Source: Nostoc linckia NIES-25 (GTDB taxonomy: Bacteria; Cyanobacteriota; Cyanobacteriia; Cyanobacteriales; Nostocaceae). Taken from it: 64,000 nt of DNA. The first letter of the stretch is position 1, and each line of letters begins with the position of its first letter. The stretch lies in assembly GCF_002368035.1 (NCBI RefSeq), contig NZ_AP018222.1, forward strand, positions 2,134,471 through 2,198,470, given 5' to 3'. Made by a program: the position numbers and the translations under genes. Positions 51,092 through 60,941 of this stretch are shown here, piece by piece. A model generated the notes under the pieces. It saw nothing but the letters and a program-made list of their open reading frames with translations. It was not told where the DNA came from and did not search any database.

Positions 51092-53679
51092 ATGGTTCAG
51101 AAGCTCGAAACAAAACGCCAGAGCGGAGGGTTTCCAGAGACTGCCCCCGCAGCTAATCCTGTATTTTTTAGAACCTATAGCCGCCGTACAAAGGCAGGGT
51201 TGAGGGAAACATGGGACGAGGTATGCGATCGCACTTTACAAGGCTTAATCGAGTTGGGAAAACTCACAAGAGAAGAAGTTGCCATATTAGATCGGATGCA
51301 GCGCAACCTCAAAGCCATGCCCAGTGGACGCTGGTTATGGGTTGGCGGTACTGACTGGATTAGAAAACCAAAGAATTTTTCCGGGGCTTACAATTGCACT
51401 TCCACCAACCTAGAAAACTGGAGTGCTTTCGGATTAATGATGGATTTGGCAATGATGGGCTGTGGTACTGGAGCCGTCTTAGAACCGCAATATATTAACC
51501 AATTGCCCGCCATCCGTAACCACTTGAACGTCACCGTACAAGGTGAAATTGGTAGTACTTTTAAAAATGAGCGTCGTGAATATACACAAACACATATAGA
51601 AGGTAACAAGGTTACTATCTACGTTGGAGATAGCCGTGAAGGTTGGGTTGAATCATATCAAACCCTGTTGGAACTTTCTACTAACGAACGTTTTTCAGGG
51701 GATGTTGAAGTATTAGTTGATATCAGCGATGTCCGCAAAGCAGGAGAAACTCTCAACGGCTTTGGTGGAGTTGCGAATCCTGTGAAATTGCCAGGACTTT
51801 ATCAGCGTTGTGCATCCATCCTGAATAAAGCTAAAGGGCGACAATTAAATTCAGTTGAATGTTGTTTATTAATCGATCAAGCTGCTGTAACAATTGTTGC
51901 AGGCAACATTAGGCGCTCAGCTGGCATGAGGCAAGGTTCTAGCGAAGATAGTTTGTTCGCGGATGCCAAAGATAATTTATGGCAACAAGATGCAGATGGC
52001 AACTGGCGAATCGATCCAGAACGTGATGCTTTGAGAATGGCAAATCATACCAGAGTTTTTCACCGCAAGCCGACATTAGAAGAATGTATTGGTGCTGTTC
52101 AAAAGCAATATTATAGTGGCGAAGGTGCGATTCAATGGGCGGGTGAAGCTGTAGCCAGAGCAAATATAGATTTGTTGCCAACACAAGCATTAAAAGTTGA
52201 TTTTTTAAATGCTTACAACCAAGGAACAGCAAAGCAATGGCTAGAAGAACGCCATCCTCAACTTGATGCTAACGAGCTAGAACATCGTTTGGCTCGTTAT
52301 GGGCTAAATCCGTGTGGTAATTGATTTTGCCTCACGTTAAAAACCTCGCAAAAACGGGGAAAGCTGAGATGCTAATCCCGTGGTAATCAAAGGAAGTAAT
52401 AAGCCTTTGACACCGTACAGCGTAGAGAGTGAAACTAGATTACACCGAAAATAGGCATCTAGAATATAATCTCTCCAAGAGTGCGGGGGCAGATGTAAAA
52501 AATACTTTTATTCTTAAAGTCACATTTGCAAAATGTACGCGGAGCTACTGCAAATTATCAAGCAGTAGAACTAAAGGATAAAAAGCCTTTAGGATAACAA
52601 AATTGGAAATCATTGGTTCTAACTTTCACTGCAATTTATCTGAGGTTCATCTCAATCAAATTGACCCATTTAACTATAAAGAACAAGAGGAGGCTTTCAC
52701 CGCCGGAGCGCTATCTGTAGCAGCACTTTTAAACCACAAATTTCAAGAACCACGTTATCAATACAGCCGTGAATTAGACCCAATTGTGGGAGTTTCTTTT
52801 ACAGGTTTATTTGATTTCTTCGTTCATGCTTTTGGTGTTGATTGGCTGCGCTGGTGGGAAGCGGGAAGACCTGCAACGCCCCAAGGATTAGCTTTTAAGC
52901 GGGAAGAGGAGAAATATTTAAGTTTTTGGAAAGATACCGTGCATCGAGTTGTTTGGGATTATTGCGATCGCCACAATCTCAAACGCCCAAATCGCTGCAC
53001 TACAGTCCAACCTAGCGGAACCAAAGCTTTATTAACTAATGCTAGTTCTGGATGGCACCCCCCAAAAGCACAACGATTTATCCGCCGCATCACCTTTGGT
53101 AAAAATGACCCCGTAGCTTTAGCTTGTATTGACTACGGTTACAATGTCATTCCTTCACAATCCGACAAAGACGAACACGGCAATTTACTCAACGATCCTT
53201 TCGATCCACGGGTCAGCGAATGGTTAGTAGAAATTCCCGTTGCTGTATCTTGGGCTGATTTACCTGGGGCTGATGAAATTGATGTTTCTAAGTTTTCGGT
53301 TTTAGCGCAATTTGATTTTGTCCTCCAAGTTCAGCGCCACTATGTGAGTCACAACACATCAGCAACTTTAGAACTGCGCTCTGATGAAGTTGAAAGCTTA
53401 GGACAGCGGATTTACGATAGCATTCAAAATGATGAAGGATATATTTCCGCAGCTCTTTTAGCGCGGTTTGACGATTTGCAATCCTTCCCACGTTTGCCGT
53501 TTGAACCGATAGATAAAGCAACTTGCGATCGCTTAACCCAAGAAGTCAAAGCACGCCGCAAAACAGATGATTTCTGTGCAGCACTAAGCCGCTACGATTT
53601 AGGCGAAATGTCAGAAGCTGGCCCTAGTGGTTGTGATTCCGATAAGTGTATGTTTCCCGAACAGGAACCAAGCTCATAG
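51092..53679 (+). CDS. nrdJ: Adenosylcobalamin-dependent ribonucleotide reductase, intron-split
   Basis: Two exons, 51092-52318 (409 codons) and 52606-53679 (357 codons plus stop), join into a 766-residue class II reductase that makes deoxyribonucleotides with a B12-derived thiyl radical. Visible residues: Cys102 in YNCTST, radical-site Cys408 with Glu410 in NPCG|EI, Cys418 in FHCNL, the phosphate-binding VQPSGTKALL, and the C-terminal redox pair CDSDKC. The size is close to the monomeric Lactobacillus leichmannii enzyme. Unspliced mRNA would stop two codons after the intron start (GN, then TGA). No nrdA/nrdB genes or cobalamin riboswitch were seen nearby. Confidence 0.93.
52319..52605 (+). 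ncRNA. Group I self-splicing intron in nrdJ
   Basis: A 287-base intervening sequence without an open frame. The preceding exon ends in T (GGT) and the intron ends in G, as required for group I splicing. Exon CGTGTGGT can pair with intron GCCTCACG (52329-52336) with one mismatch, placing the canonical U:G at the 5' splice site (P1). ACGGGGAAAGC...GCTAATCCCGT gives a textbook P4-P5. CAAAGG...CCTTTG gives P6a. AGAGAG...CTCTC and CTAGAT...ATCTAG fit P7 and P8. No homing endonuclease is encoded. Confidence 0.88.
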
Positions 53680-53680
53680 G

Positions 53681-53757
53681 GGAGCAGGGGAAAAGGTTAA
53701 AGGGAAAAGGGAAAAGGAATAAATCTAATCTTCCCCTTTACCCTTTTCCCTTTCCCC
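53681..53757. repeat. Purine/pyrimidine repeat after nrdJ
   Basis: The runs aggggaaaaggttaaaggga, then aaagggaaaaggaataaatc and taatcttcccctttaccc, are a copy of the repeat that flanks avtA, in the orientation of its right-hand copy. It starts two bases after the reductase stop. Confidence 0.75.
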
Positions 53758-53837
53758 GTGCCCAATGCCCAATCCCCTAACACGTTACGATTAATTAAAA
53801 AGTAACAATTTTTTACGGCAGAGCCAGGAGACTTTTT

Positions 53838-54056
53838 ATGTTCATTGATGAATTGTCACCTATATTCAGAGAACTTACTCAGCACCCAGTCTCGTTTCTC
53901 GGTGGATTATTCTCTGGTGTGCTTCGACTAAATCTTGCAGACGATCCCGTTAAAAGCTGGCTAGATCAACAGAAGCACTCAAATAGTTCCACTTTCAATA
54001 CAACTGAGGCAAATAATGGCAAAGCTACTGGCCCTCAGCGGATTTCAATTGACTAA
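53838..54056 (+). CDS. Small conserved hypothetical protein
   Basis: A 72-residue protein with a clear ribosome site (CCAGGAGAC, about nine bases before ATG). It begins MFIDELSPIFRELTQHPVSFLGGLFSGVLRLNLADDP, then a polar tail rich in Ser, Asn and Thr. The N-terminal half looks amphipathic and conserved from memory of other cyanobacteria, but no function is known. It lies alone between repeats. Confidence 0.65.
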   Translation: MFIDELSPIFRELTQHPVSFLGGLFSGVLRLNLADDPVKSWLDQQKHSNSSTFNTTEANNGKATGPQRISID

Positions 54057-54126
54057 ATTCTTGATGAATCTTAAATCGAGTTAATCAATTTGACCAACCG
54101 TATTGGGTTTTAATGAGGTACGCGCC

Positions 54127-54150
54127 AGGGTAGCACAGCTGTGCTACCCT
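54127..54150. repeat. AGGGTAGCACAG palindrome
   Basis: A perfect 24-base palindrome (agggtagcacag / ctgtgctaccct) about 70 bases after the small gene. Same variant as 43109-43140. Confidence 0.75.
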
Positions 54151-54262
54151 AAAAATCCTCTTTTTCATATATAGCAACAGCCAAGGTGGTTAGGACATTA
54201 ACAGATGATAAAACTTAGACACAAAGCGACTTTTCACCCAGTCCCCAGTCCCCAGTCCCCAG

Positions 54263-54928
54263 TCACCAGTCCCTTGCTATAATTGCAGTCTCAACTTTTT
54301 TATTCAGCTCCTGCGTCACAGGAATCTGAATCACAAATTTCGTTCCTTCTCCAAGGCTAGAGAAACAGTTTAGTTTGCCATTATGTTTGTCGATGATGAT
54401 TTGATAGCTAATCGAAAGACCCATACCCGTACCTTTGCCTACGGGTTTTGTTGTAAAAAATGGTTCAAAAATACGTTGCTGAACATCAACTGGCATACCT
54501 GAACCATTGTCGGCGATCGCAATTTCTACCCAATCTAAATTGATTGCTGAGGTACGAATTGTAATTTGGCAATTGTGCTGGATTTCTTGAGAAGTTCGTT
54601 CAGCTTTGATTTGTTCTATTGCATCAATAGCATTAATTAAAATATTCATAAATACTTGATTGAGTTGTCCTGAGTAGCACTCTACAAGAGGTAGGTTAGC
54701 GTAATCCCGAATTACTTCAATCTCTGGATGCTTTGTATTGGCTGTCAAACGATGCTGGAGAATCAGTAATATTGTTGTGCGCGTGTTGGCATTGATTTGT
54801 GTCATAAAATCAGATTCAGGAAGCACTACCACACTCAACCAATCAATTCCTCGCCCATCTTGAATTGGTGAAACTTGCACAAATTGGCGTTTGCCATCAA
54901 GTAGAAAATCAAGCTGTTGGTTATCCTT
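54263..54928 (-). pseudogene. Histidine kinase remnant: Cache end fused to ATPase domain
   Basis: The frame starts at the boundary of an inverted-repeat element and reads DNQQLDFLLDGKRQFVQ, then GIDWLSVVVLPESDFMTQIN and ANTRTT, the membrane-proximal end of a cyanobacterial Cache sensor. It then jumps at ILL to ILQHRLTANTKHPEIEVIRDY, which normally lies after the phospho-His helix. The ATPase part is intact (FMNILINAIDAIEQ; IADNGSGM; FTTKPVGKGTGMGLSI; GEGTKFVIQIP). Transmembrane segment, HAMP/PAS and His-box are missing, as is the whole 5' part. A GTG at 54880 could start a 205-residue product, but it would lack the phosphorylated His. Confidence 0.8.
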
Positions 54929-55120
54929 AGGACTTACGCATTGACAATAAATACCAAATATGAGTAATTAAAAAACCACATTTGTTGTAGGGGCACAGCA
55001 GTGCTGTGCCCTTACACCGAGGGGATATTTACGATCGAATAATCATTAATAAAAGCCTGAAACAACCTATGCATGTAAATTCACACCATGATTAATTTGT
55101 TTGTATAGTGCGTAAGTCCT
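54929..55120. repeat. 192-base MITE-like element with AGGACTTACGCA ends
   Basis: Perfect 12-base ends aggacttacgca (54929-54940) and tgcgtaagtcct (55109-55120), the same as the element at 2328-2418. It carries inside it a GTAGGGGCACAGC palindrome (54987-55015). The left end abuts the histidine kinase remnant exactly where its frame is cut. No target duplication is evident. Confidence 0.8.
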
Positions 55121-55144
55121 ATCTAAATGAACTGTATTGACTTA

Positions 55145-55171
55145 TAGAGACGTTGCACTGCAACGTCTCTA
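55145..55171. repeat. TAGAGACGTTGCA hairpin
   Basis: Arms tagagacgttgca and tgcaacgtctcta around one base, a common cyanobacterial dispersed hairpin. It lies just past the HNH gene stop and could serve it as a terminator on the minus strand. Confidence 0.7.
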
Positions 55172-55189
55172 CAGGGCGGACTTAATTGT

Positions 55190-55480
55190 TTACCGATGGA
55201 CTGAAACTCGCTTACCTGGGTCTTGCTTTCTTACCCAAGCTAAAAATTTTTGCATTTGCGGCTCATTGCTCAGCTTGTCTATTGTGTTGAGTTCTTTGGC
55301 AAGCACTTTATTGTCGAATAAAGCATGAATCTGACGATGGCACGCAGAACAGATATTTATTGTTGGGCCGGGGTCTTGTTTTTTGCGTTTGGTATTTTGC
55401 CGTGGAACTAAATGATGGATGGTTAAATTTTCCATCTCTCTTTGACAGAGTTCGCATTGTTTTAGTTGCTTGTTAGACAC
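55190..55480 (-). CDS. HNH-type endonuclease domain protein
   Basis: A 96-residue protein with the HNH fold: CELCQREM (Cys pair), LTIHHLVPRQ (catalytic His-His), INICSACHRQIHALF (N and zinc Cys/His). It starts at GTG. Such stand-alone small HNH proteins are frequent in cyanobacteria and may be genomic nucleases or remnants of homing systems; no adjacent restriction or phage gene is seen. The tail (KFLAWVRKQDPGKRVSV) is basic. The (GAATTCA)-type tandem at 55514-55541 lies upstream. Confidence 0.85.
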   Translation of the reverse strand: MSNKQLKQCELCQREMENLTIHHLVPRQNTKRKKQDPGPTINICSACHRQIHALFDNKVLAKELNTIDKLSNEPQMQKFLAWVRKQDPGKRVSVHR

Positions 55481-55513
55481 TTGATTTTGCTAAAACTTTA
55501 CCTAAATTACTTC

Positions 55514-55541
55514 TGAATTCAGAATTCAGAATTCAGAATTC
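55514..55541. repeat. GAATTCA short tandem repeat
   Basis: Four GAATTC cores spaced by seven bases between the HNH start and the TamB-like gene stop. A simple repeat typical of these spacers. Confidence 0.75.
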
Positions 55542-55547
55542 TTCTTC

Positions 55548-58500
55548 TTAAAATCTATTTTCATACTCGACTAAGAATTGACTGTCATTATCCAAATTAG
55601 TTGAGCCGCGTACCAGAATTTCATCATTGAGGCGGTAAAGGACATTGTAACGGAAAGACTCATTGGTAGAAAAAGCCCGCGATAAAGAAACAGAGAAATT
55701 CTGACTCACATTAAATACACCCTCCGCTGACAAATCAAGAACTGAAGATCTTCTTGATTCTTGATTGGTGGTAGGGGTAGGAAATATGCGAAACTCGTTA
55801 AAACCAACAGCCTGTCCGATCGCAGTTATAGTTCCTTGCAGACTACCTAAAATAGTAGAACTTGCAAAATTAGTCAATCCTTGGCCTAAATCTCCTGGTT
55901 GACTCAAAGAATTTAAAATCGAGCCACCCAGCAAAGCCACGATTTCTCCTCTACTCCGTCCAGGTTCGCTCGTTAATTCCAGATTTTCTCCTAATTCACT
56001 GGCTGGCCCTGTCGCCCTTGCTTGAACGCGAACGGTACGTAATGTACCAAAGTTATTCACAGAAGCATCACTAATTTCCGCAGACAAAGGTGATTCCAAA
56101 ATTCGATTGCTCGTTGCCGATGCTTCAGGTACAATTGCCACCAATCGCACATCGAGGGTAGGGTCAAGTCCTTGGCTGGGAGTAAATCGCGCAGTGTGTT
56201 CGTAACCCCGCGCCAAGGTAAACTCGGTTGTAAATAAGCTCAGCCGTCCTCCTGTTAAACGGATGAGTCCTTGAGGGAGGGGCTTGGCTAAGGTACCATT
56301 GATGGTCAAGTCGCCTTCAGCGTCAAAGCTGAGTATGGGTTGAGTCAACGCTGCTCCTCCCGGTACAAAGCTAAGTAAAGGCTCAGTCGTAACTCGCACA
56401 TCGTCGCCCAAAATCAACCGTAAATCTGCAAACTCTACAGGTAAGTTGGGTCTGGTTGGGGGGGTAGTGGTAGTCTCTGGTGTATTGGAAGTAGTAGAAG
56501 TAGGCTGTTGTGTATTTGTATTACTGTTAGTATCTGATGTATTAGAAGTAGACTCTGATGTAATTGTATTATTGTTAGTATTTGGTGTATCGAGAGTAAT
56601 AGTAGTAGGGCTTTTTTGAGTTGCTGGTTGTGAAGTTTCAGTGGGTGATTTTCCGATAATCACTTGACCATTACTCAGTTCAATTTCTCCGCCAATTATC
56701 GGATTTAGTGCTGTTCCTCGAATTACGGCGCTACCGCTGACATCGCCTTCATATAATGCCGGAACTTTAAAATTGAGTTGTTTTTCTATCGATACAGTTA
56801 GAGGATTAGATACACCTTGCTCAGGAGTCAAAATCGGCAGGATTCCTGATGCAGCCACTAGCCCTTGATTATAATTACCTTGAATATTTTCTACATTTAA
56901 CGTATCGCCATTAAATAGTAGCGTTCCTGTGACATTTGTTAGAGGATCGGATAAAGCTTGAGCCGTAAAAGTAGCATTATTAATTCTGGCTGTTCCATTA
57001 ATAATTGGCTGGCTTAAAGTACCTTGAACTTTGACATCTACTTCACCTTCACCATTTACCCAACTAACTTGATTATTAGTAAATACATTTAACAGTGCCA
57101 AGCCTTCATTATTTACCTTGGCGTTAACATTAATTTGATTATTATCTGGTTTTACTGCCACAAAAGGTAAAGGAGCAGGTATGCTACCTGTAATTGCAAC
57201 GGGTTGTGTTCCCGTTAATAGCAAGGTACTATCAAAATTTACGCGGGCATTGTCGTAATTAAATTTTAGCTGTCCTGTTTGTATGGGTTGTTGGTTTAAA
57301 GTGGCATTAGCCAAAGATGCCGAGCCATTAACTGTAGGATCTTTTAAACTACCTTGCAAATTAGCTGTAGCATTGAGTTGACCAGTAATATCTATAGGAT
57401 ATTTTTCGATAAACGGCTGTAAAAGTGACAGAGGTAAACTCGCTATATTCAGATTTCCAGCTAGTTGTTCGGTTCCCAACTGTCCAGAAAAAGCGATTAA
57501 TCCTTGATTTATGCCCACACTCAATGGTGAAAGTGTGACTACACCATCTGCAAAATTGCCTCTAGCGATAACTTGATTAATCGAATATTGACCCCATTGC
57601 CAATTATCACCTTGAAAATTAAAGTCGGCATTCAGTCCAGATTTTAACGAACCGCTGGCTGCAATTCCCCCATTCAATGCACCTGTTAATTGTGCAAGGG
57701 TCGGTAAAGCTGCTGGTTGTTGGGTATCTGCTTGCTGTTGTTGTGCTACCGATGTTTCGATCTTAGAGAAATATTCTAACTGGGTTTTTAAATCTGCATT
57801 TGGTAAACTAACGGGTGTGGTGTTGAGTGCTTCTGCTCCCGCTAAGGTCGGAGACTCTAACCCGCTACCAAGGTCTTGAAAGTCGTAGATATTAAAAGCT
57901 TGTAAGAGTTGCTGGACTTGAATTTGGTTTACATTAGCTTGTACTTGGAATTTCGGGTCATTTCCAGTTTGCAAATTGCCACTTAAGGCTATATTGCCGC
58001 TTCCTAACCGCAATTGACCGTTGGTTAAACTAGCAGCGCCATCGGCATAGCTGATATTACCGCGAAATTCGTCTGCTGAGGCTCTGGCAACACGTGGCTT
58101 GGCGATCGCTACGTCTCCACTCACGGCATAATTATTAAGATTAACAACTAAATTTCCCGATAATTGCCCCCCTAAGGGTTTCAATCTATTATCGGGTAAA
58201 AAGCCGCCAACCAACGCTATGGGAAACTGTTGGGCGTTGATAATCAAGTTATCTCCCTCGCTTCTCCCTGTGGTTACCGCCTCATCGCGCTTGACTAAAA
58301 ATGAGGTTGGGCGATAATCTGCACCCAGGTTTAAAGCTATCCTGTCTTGCGTGCCGGCAAGTCGCAAGCTTGCTCCTTGTCCGCCTTGAAAATTCACATT
58401 TCCAGTTAAAACTGGGTCGAATGCCAAATTACTGACATTAAAATTCCGCAGCCGGATATTGCCAGTAGCCTGAGGAGTGTTAGGAGTGCCTGTAATTTGT

Positions 58501-60941
58501 CCATTAAAATCTAATAACCCTGCTAGTGCTAAATCTCCAGGAACTAAAGCGCCTGTATTTTTGAGGTTGAAATTCTGGGCTTGGACGTTTAAATTGATGC
58601 CAGAAATTTCCGGCGTACCCGTTTGGGGTAATTGTACAGCGATCGCACCACTCGCAATTACTCCTTGTGTGGTTGCCCGTTCAACTATAATTTGCTTGCC
58701 ATTCCACTGAAATTGTGCGCTCAAAGGTTGCGCTAACTGCGCTAATTGTGAAGCACGAATTTGTCCTGCGGCGCGAATATCTGCAAGCTGGAAGGAGTTT
58801 GTTGTACCCGTCAACTTGACGTTAGTATTCAGTCGTCCCCGTAGTTGTGGTGAGAAACGGCCGAGTTGAATTTGGGAAGCGTTAGCAACTGCTTGCCAGC
58901 GGCCGTCATTCAAGTTAATATTCCTGACGTTAAGCGTACCTCCCGCCACATTCAAGTTTGCTCGTCCTGTAGCTTGAATGGTTGAGGGTTGAAAAGAAGC
59001 AGTGCTTCCGGATAAATTCAACGCCGCATTGCTGAGAACTCCCTGAAACTGCGGTGGTATTTGCCCAAAACGATTTAATTGCAAGCTTTGGGCGTTGACA
59101 AAAGCTTGCCAGCGTTGTTGGACAACTCGACCCGTGGCTATAATTCTACCGCCTGCGATGTTAAAAACAGCATTTGGTAATAGGATATTCTGCCCTTGTT
59201 GAGCGATCGCAACTCGTCCCGTAGTAGGATATGTGGCAGTAGGGGCTTGCAGTTGCACCACTGTCCGCAGATTCCCAAGAGTACCGCTAACTCTGGCATT
59301 TGCCGATATTGCACCAAATTTGATGGGGGAGGAAGTGTTGTTTGTGTTGGCGAGGACATCTCCCGGTAAATTTTGGGCTTGAATGTTAAATAAAACGTTG
59401 CCTTGGGGTGCTAGCTGAATTTGACCATTCCCCAGGATTTGCCCACCGGCTGGTGGCTGTATTTGCAGGCTGGAAACGTTAAGTGCTAAGGGTTGTTTGC
59501 CCAGCGAACCAGTAATCTCTGCCCTGGCTGAGACATTGCCAACATTAATTGGGGGATTCAAGCCATAGCTGCGTGCCAGTACATCTCCGGAAACGCCGTC
59601 AGCTAATATATTAAATTTTACGCGATCGTTAAGTGTAGCTTGACCGCTTCCAGTAATTTCACCACCTGCTGCGGGGACTAATTTGAGATTCGAGACGGCG
59701 ATCGTAGATGTCTTTTTAGATACGCTTAACTTAAAATCGGTGTTGACACTTTTGAATTGAACGCGGTCAACTTGAACTGGCTTGGTGTTACTTGCGACAC
59801 CGCTAAGAACGGGCTGCTGGAGTGGCCCCTGCAACTTAATATTTGCTTGGACTTCACCGATAGCCACCACCGGCGAACTTATTTTCAGCGTGTCTAAGAT
59901 ATTTCTCGCACTAACTGGTTTGATTTGGGCTGAGAGATTAAAACCCGTTTGAGTATTAACTGCTCCATTTGCGATGATGGGAACTTTGCCAAAGTTTGTA
60001 GTTAAATTATTTAAGGCGATGTTTTGACCTTGAAATATTAATCTGCCATTGGCATTAGCAAACTTTTGCGGAAGATTTTCAATTTGAGCAGTAACTTGAT
60101 TAGAAATAGCCGTACCAGTGATAGCTATTTCCGAAACTTTTGATGGAATTGTAACTCCTAAATCAGCATCTATTTGCCCAGCTTGCAAAACAATTGGTAA
60201 CTCAATTAAACGGCTGACATCAGATGCTTGTAAAGTTTGCGCTACAACTTTCAGGTTAGTTTGTTCGGTTTTAAATTGTGTTTCCCCAGAGATTTTAACT
60301 GTCCCGCCTCTAGTGAGTTGACCATTTATTTCATAACCAACCCCTTGGTTTCTTGGTAAAAATTTGGCAACCCCACCGAATTGATTTATTACTACAGAAC
60401 CTTTGGGTTTAATTGGTGCTGAGGCTGGTGATAACTCTACATTTCCATCAACAATTTGGAGTGTTTGTAACTCAGTTTGAATGGGGCCTGCGCCTTCTCC
60501 ACTCTTGACTTGAGCCGTCACCCAACGACCATCTCGATCCTGTTGGATGTAGACATTTGGCTGGACTAATGTGACATTTAATGCTAGTTTTCTAGTTAAA
60601 ATAACTTGTAAAGGCGAAAACTGCACATCTACAGCCTTTGCTGTCAACTCGTCTGCATCGGTAGGAGTTGCTGGTATCGATAGGGAAGCAAATCTCAAAC
60701 TAGAAAGTGAAAAACTTTCAACTCTCCCTAATTTGATTGGACGCCCAAGTAATTGCTCAAGATTTTGCTGTACTAAAGGTGCTAGATCTTCATAGACATA
60801 ATTTCTAGTCCACCAAACACCAGCGGCAATTCCTCCAAGTAAAATGATTCCTAAAACCAAACTGGCACGTTTTAAAAGCAGCAGATTTAAACGAGGATTC
60901 CTTGGTTGGCGATCGTTCCCTGGATTTGGAGAGCCTGTCAT
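55548..60941 (-). CDS. TamB-like translocation/assembly module protein (DUF490)
   Basis: A 1797-residue envelope protein. An N-terminal membrane anchor (LNLLLLKRASLVLGIILLGGIAAGVWW, about 18-45) is followed by a very long run of beta-rich, AsmA/TamB-like repeats (VNGSASLANATLNQQPIQTG-type segments) expected to form a periplasm-spanning beta-taco groove. A Ser/Thr/Asn-rich linker is at about 1430-1490. The C-terminal DUF490 domain ends RGSTNLDNDSQFLVEYENRF, with a terminal Phe. Related proteins bridge inner and outer membranes and move lipids or help outer-membrane protein assembly. No Omp85 gene is next to it, though cyanobacterial relatives are often beside one. Confidence 0.92.
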   Translation of the reverse strand: MTGSPNPGNDRQPRNPRLNLLLLKRASLVLGIILLGGIAAGVWWTRNYVYEDLAPLVQQNLEQLLGRPIKLGRVESFSLSSLRFASLSIPATPTDADELTAKAVDVQFSPLQVILTRKLALNVTLVQPNVYIQQDRDGRWVTAQVKSGEGAGPIQTELQTLQIVDGNVELSPASAPIKPKGSVVINQFGGVAKFLPRNQGVGYEINGQLTRGGTVKISGETQFKTEQTNLKVVAQTLQASDVSRLIELPIVLQAGQIDADLGVTIPSKVSEIAITGTAISNQVTAQIENLPQKFANANGRLIFQGQNIALNNLTTNFGKVPIIANGAVNTQTGFNLSAQIKPVSARNILDTLKISSPVVAIGEVQANIKLQGPLQQPVLSGVASNTKPVQVDRVQFKSVNTDFKLSVSKKTSTIAVSNLKLVPAAGGEITGSGQATLNDRVKFNILADGVSGDVLARSYGLNPPINVGNVSARAEITGSLGKQPLALNVSSLQIQPPAGGQILGNGQIQLAPQGNVLFNIQAQNLPGDVLANTNNTSSPIKFGAISANARVSGTLGNLRTVVQLQAPTATYPTTGRVAIAQQGQNILLPNAVFNIAGGRIIATGRVVQQRWQAFVNAQSLQLNRFGQIPPQFQGVLSNAALNLSGSTASFQPSTIQATGRANLNVAGGTLNVRNINLNDGRWQAVANASQIQLGRFSPQLRGRLNTNVKLTGTTNSFQLADIRAAGQIRASQLAQLAQPLSAQFQWNGKQIIVERATTQGVIASGAIAVQLPQTGTPEISGINLNVQAQNFNLKNTGALVPGDLALAGLLDFNGQITGTPNTPQATGNIRLRNFNVSNLAFDPVLTGNVNFQGGQGASLRLAGTQDRIALNLGADYRPTSFLVKRDEAVTTGRSEGDNLIINAQQFPIALVGGFLPDNRLKPLGGQLSGNLVVNLNNYAVSGDVAIAKPRVARASADEFRGNISYADGAASLTNGQLRLGSGNIALSGNLQTGNDPKFQVQANVNQIQVQQLLQAFNIYDFQDLGSGLESPTLAGAEALNTTPVSLPNADLKTQLEYFSKIETSVAQQQQADTQQPAALPTLAQLTGALNGGIAASGSLKSGLNADFNFQGDNWQWGQYSINQVIARGNFADGVVTLSPLSVGINQGLIAFSGQLGTEQLAGNLNIASLPLSLLQPFIEKYPIDITGQLNATANLQGSLKDPTVNGSASLANATLNQQPIQTGQLKFNYDNARVNFDSTLLLTGTQPVAITGSIPAPLPFVAVKPDNNQINVNAKVNNEGLALLNVFTNNQVSWVNGEGEVDVKVQGTLSQPIINGTARINNATFTAQALSDPLTNVTGTLLFNGDTLNVENIQGNYNQGLVAASGILPILTPEQGVSNPLTVSIEKQLNFKVPALYEGDVSGSAVIRGTALNPIIGGEIELSNGQVIIGKSPTETSQPATQKSPTTITLDTPNTNNNTITSESTSNTSDTNSNTNTQQPTSTTSNTPETTTTPPTRPNLPVEFADLRLILGDDVRVTTEPLLSFVPGGAALTQPILSFDAEGDLTINGTLAKPLPQGLIRLTGGRLSLFTTEFTLARGYEHTARFTPSQGLDPTLDVRLVAIVPEASATSNRILESPLSAEISDASVNNFGTLRTVRVQARATGPASELGENLELTSEPGRSRGEIVALLGGSILNSLSQPGDLGQGLTNFASSTILGSLQGTITAIGQAVGFNEFRIFPTPTTNQESRRSSVLDLSAEGVFNVSQNFSVSLSRAFSTNESFRYNVLYRLNDEILVRGSTNLDNDSQFLVEYENRF

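Noticed and set aside
51012..51203. Small + strand frame at the nrdJ start
   Set aside because: It overlaps the reductase N-terminus in another frame and has no family-like features.
51092..52324. First reductase exon as a free-standing truncated protein
   Set aside because: It ends NPCGN at the intron; the missing Glu and the second half of the barrel follow immediately after the intron in 52606-53679.
52319..52605. Intein or plain frameshift as the cause of the split nrdJ
   Set aside because: The 287 bases carry stops in frame and no intein or endonuclease motifs, and the flanking codons join perfectly (GGT|GAA), which fits RNA splicing with group I structure instead.
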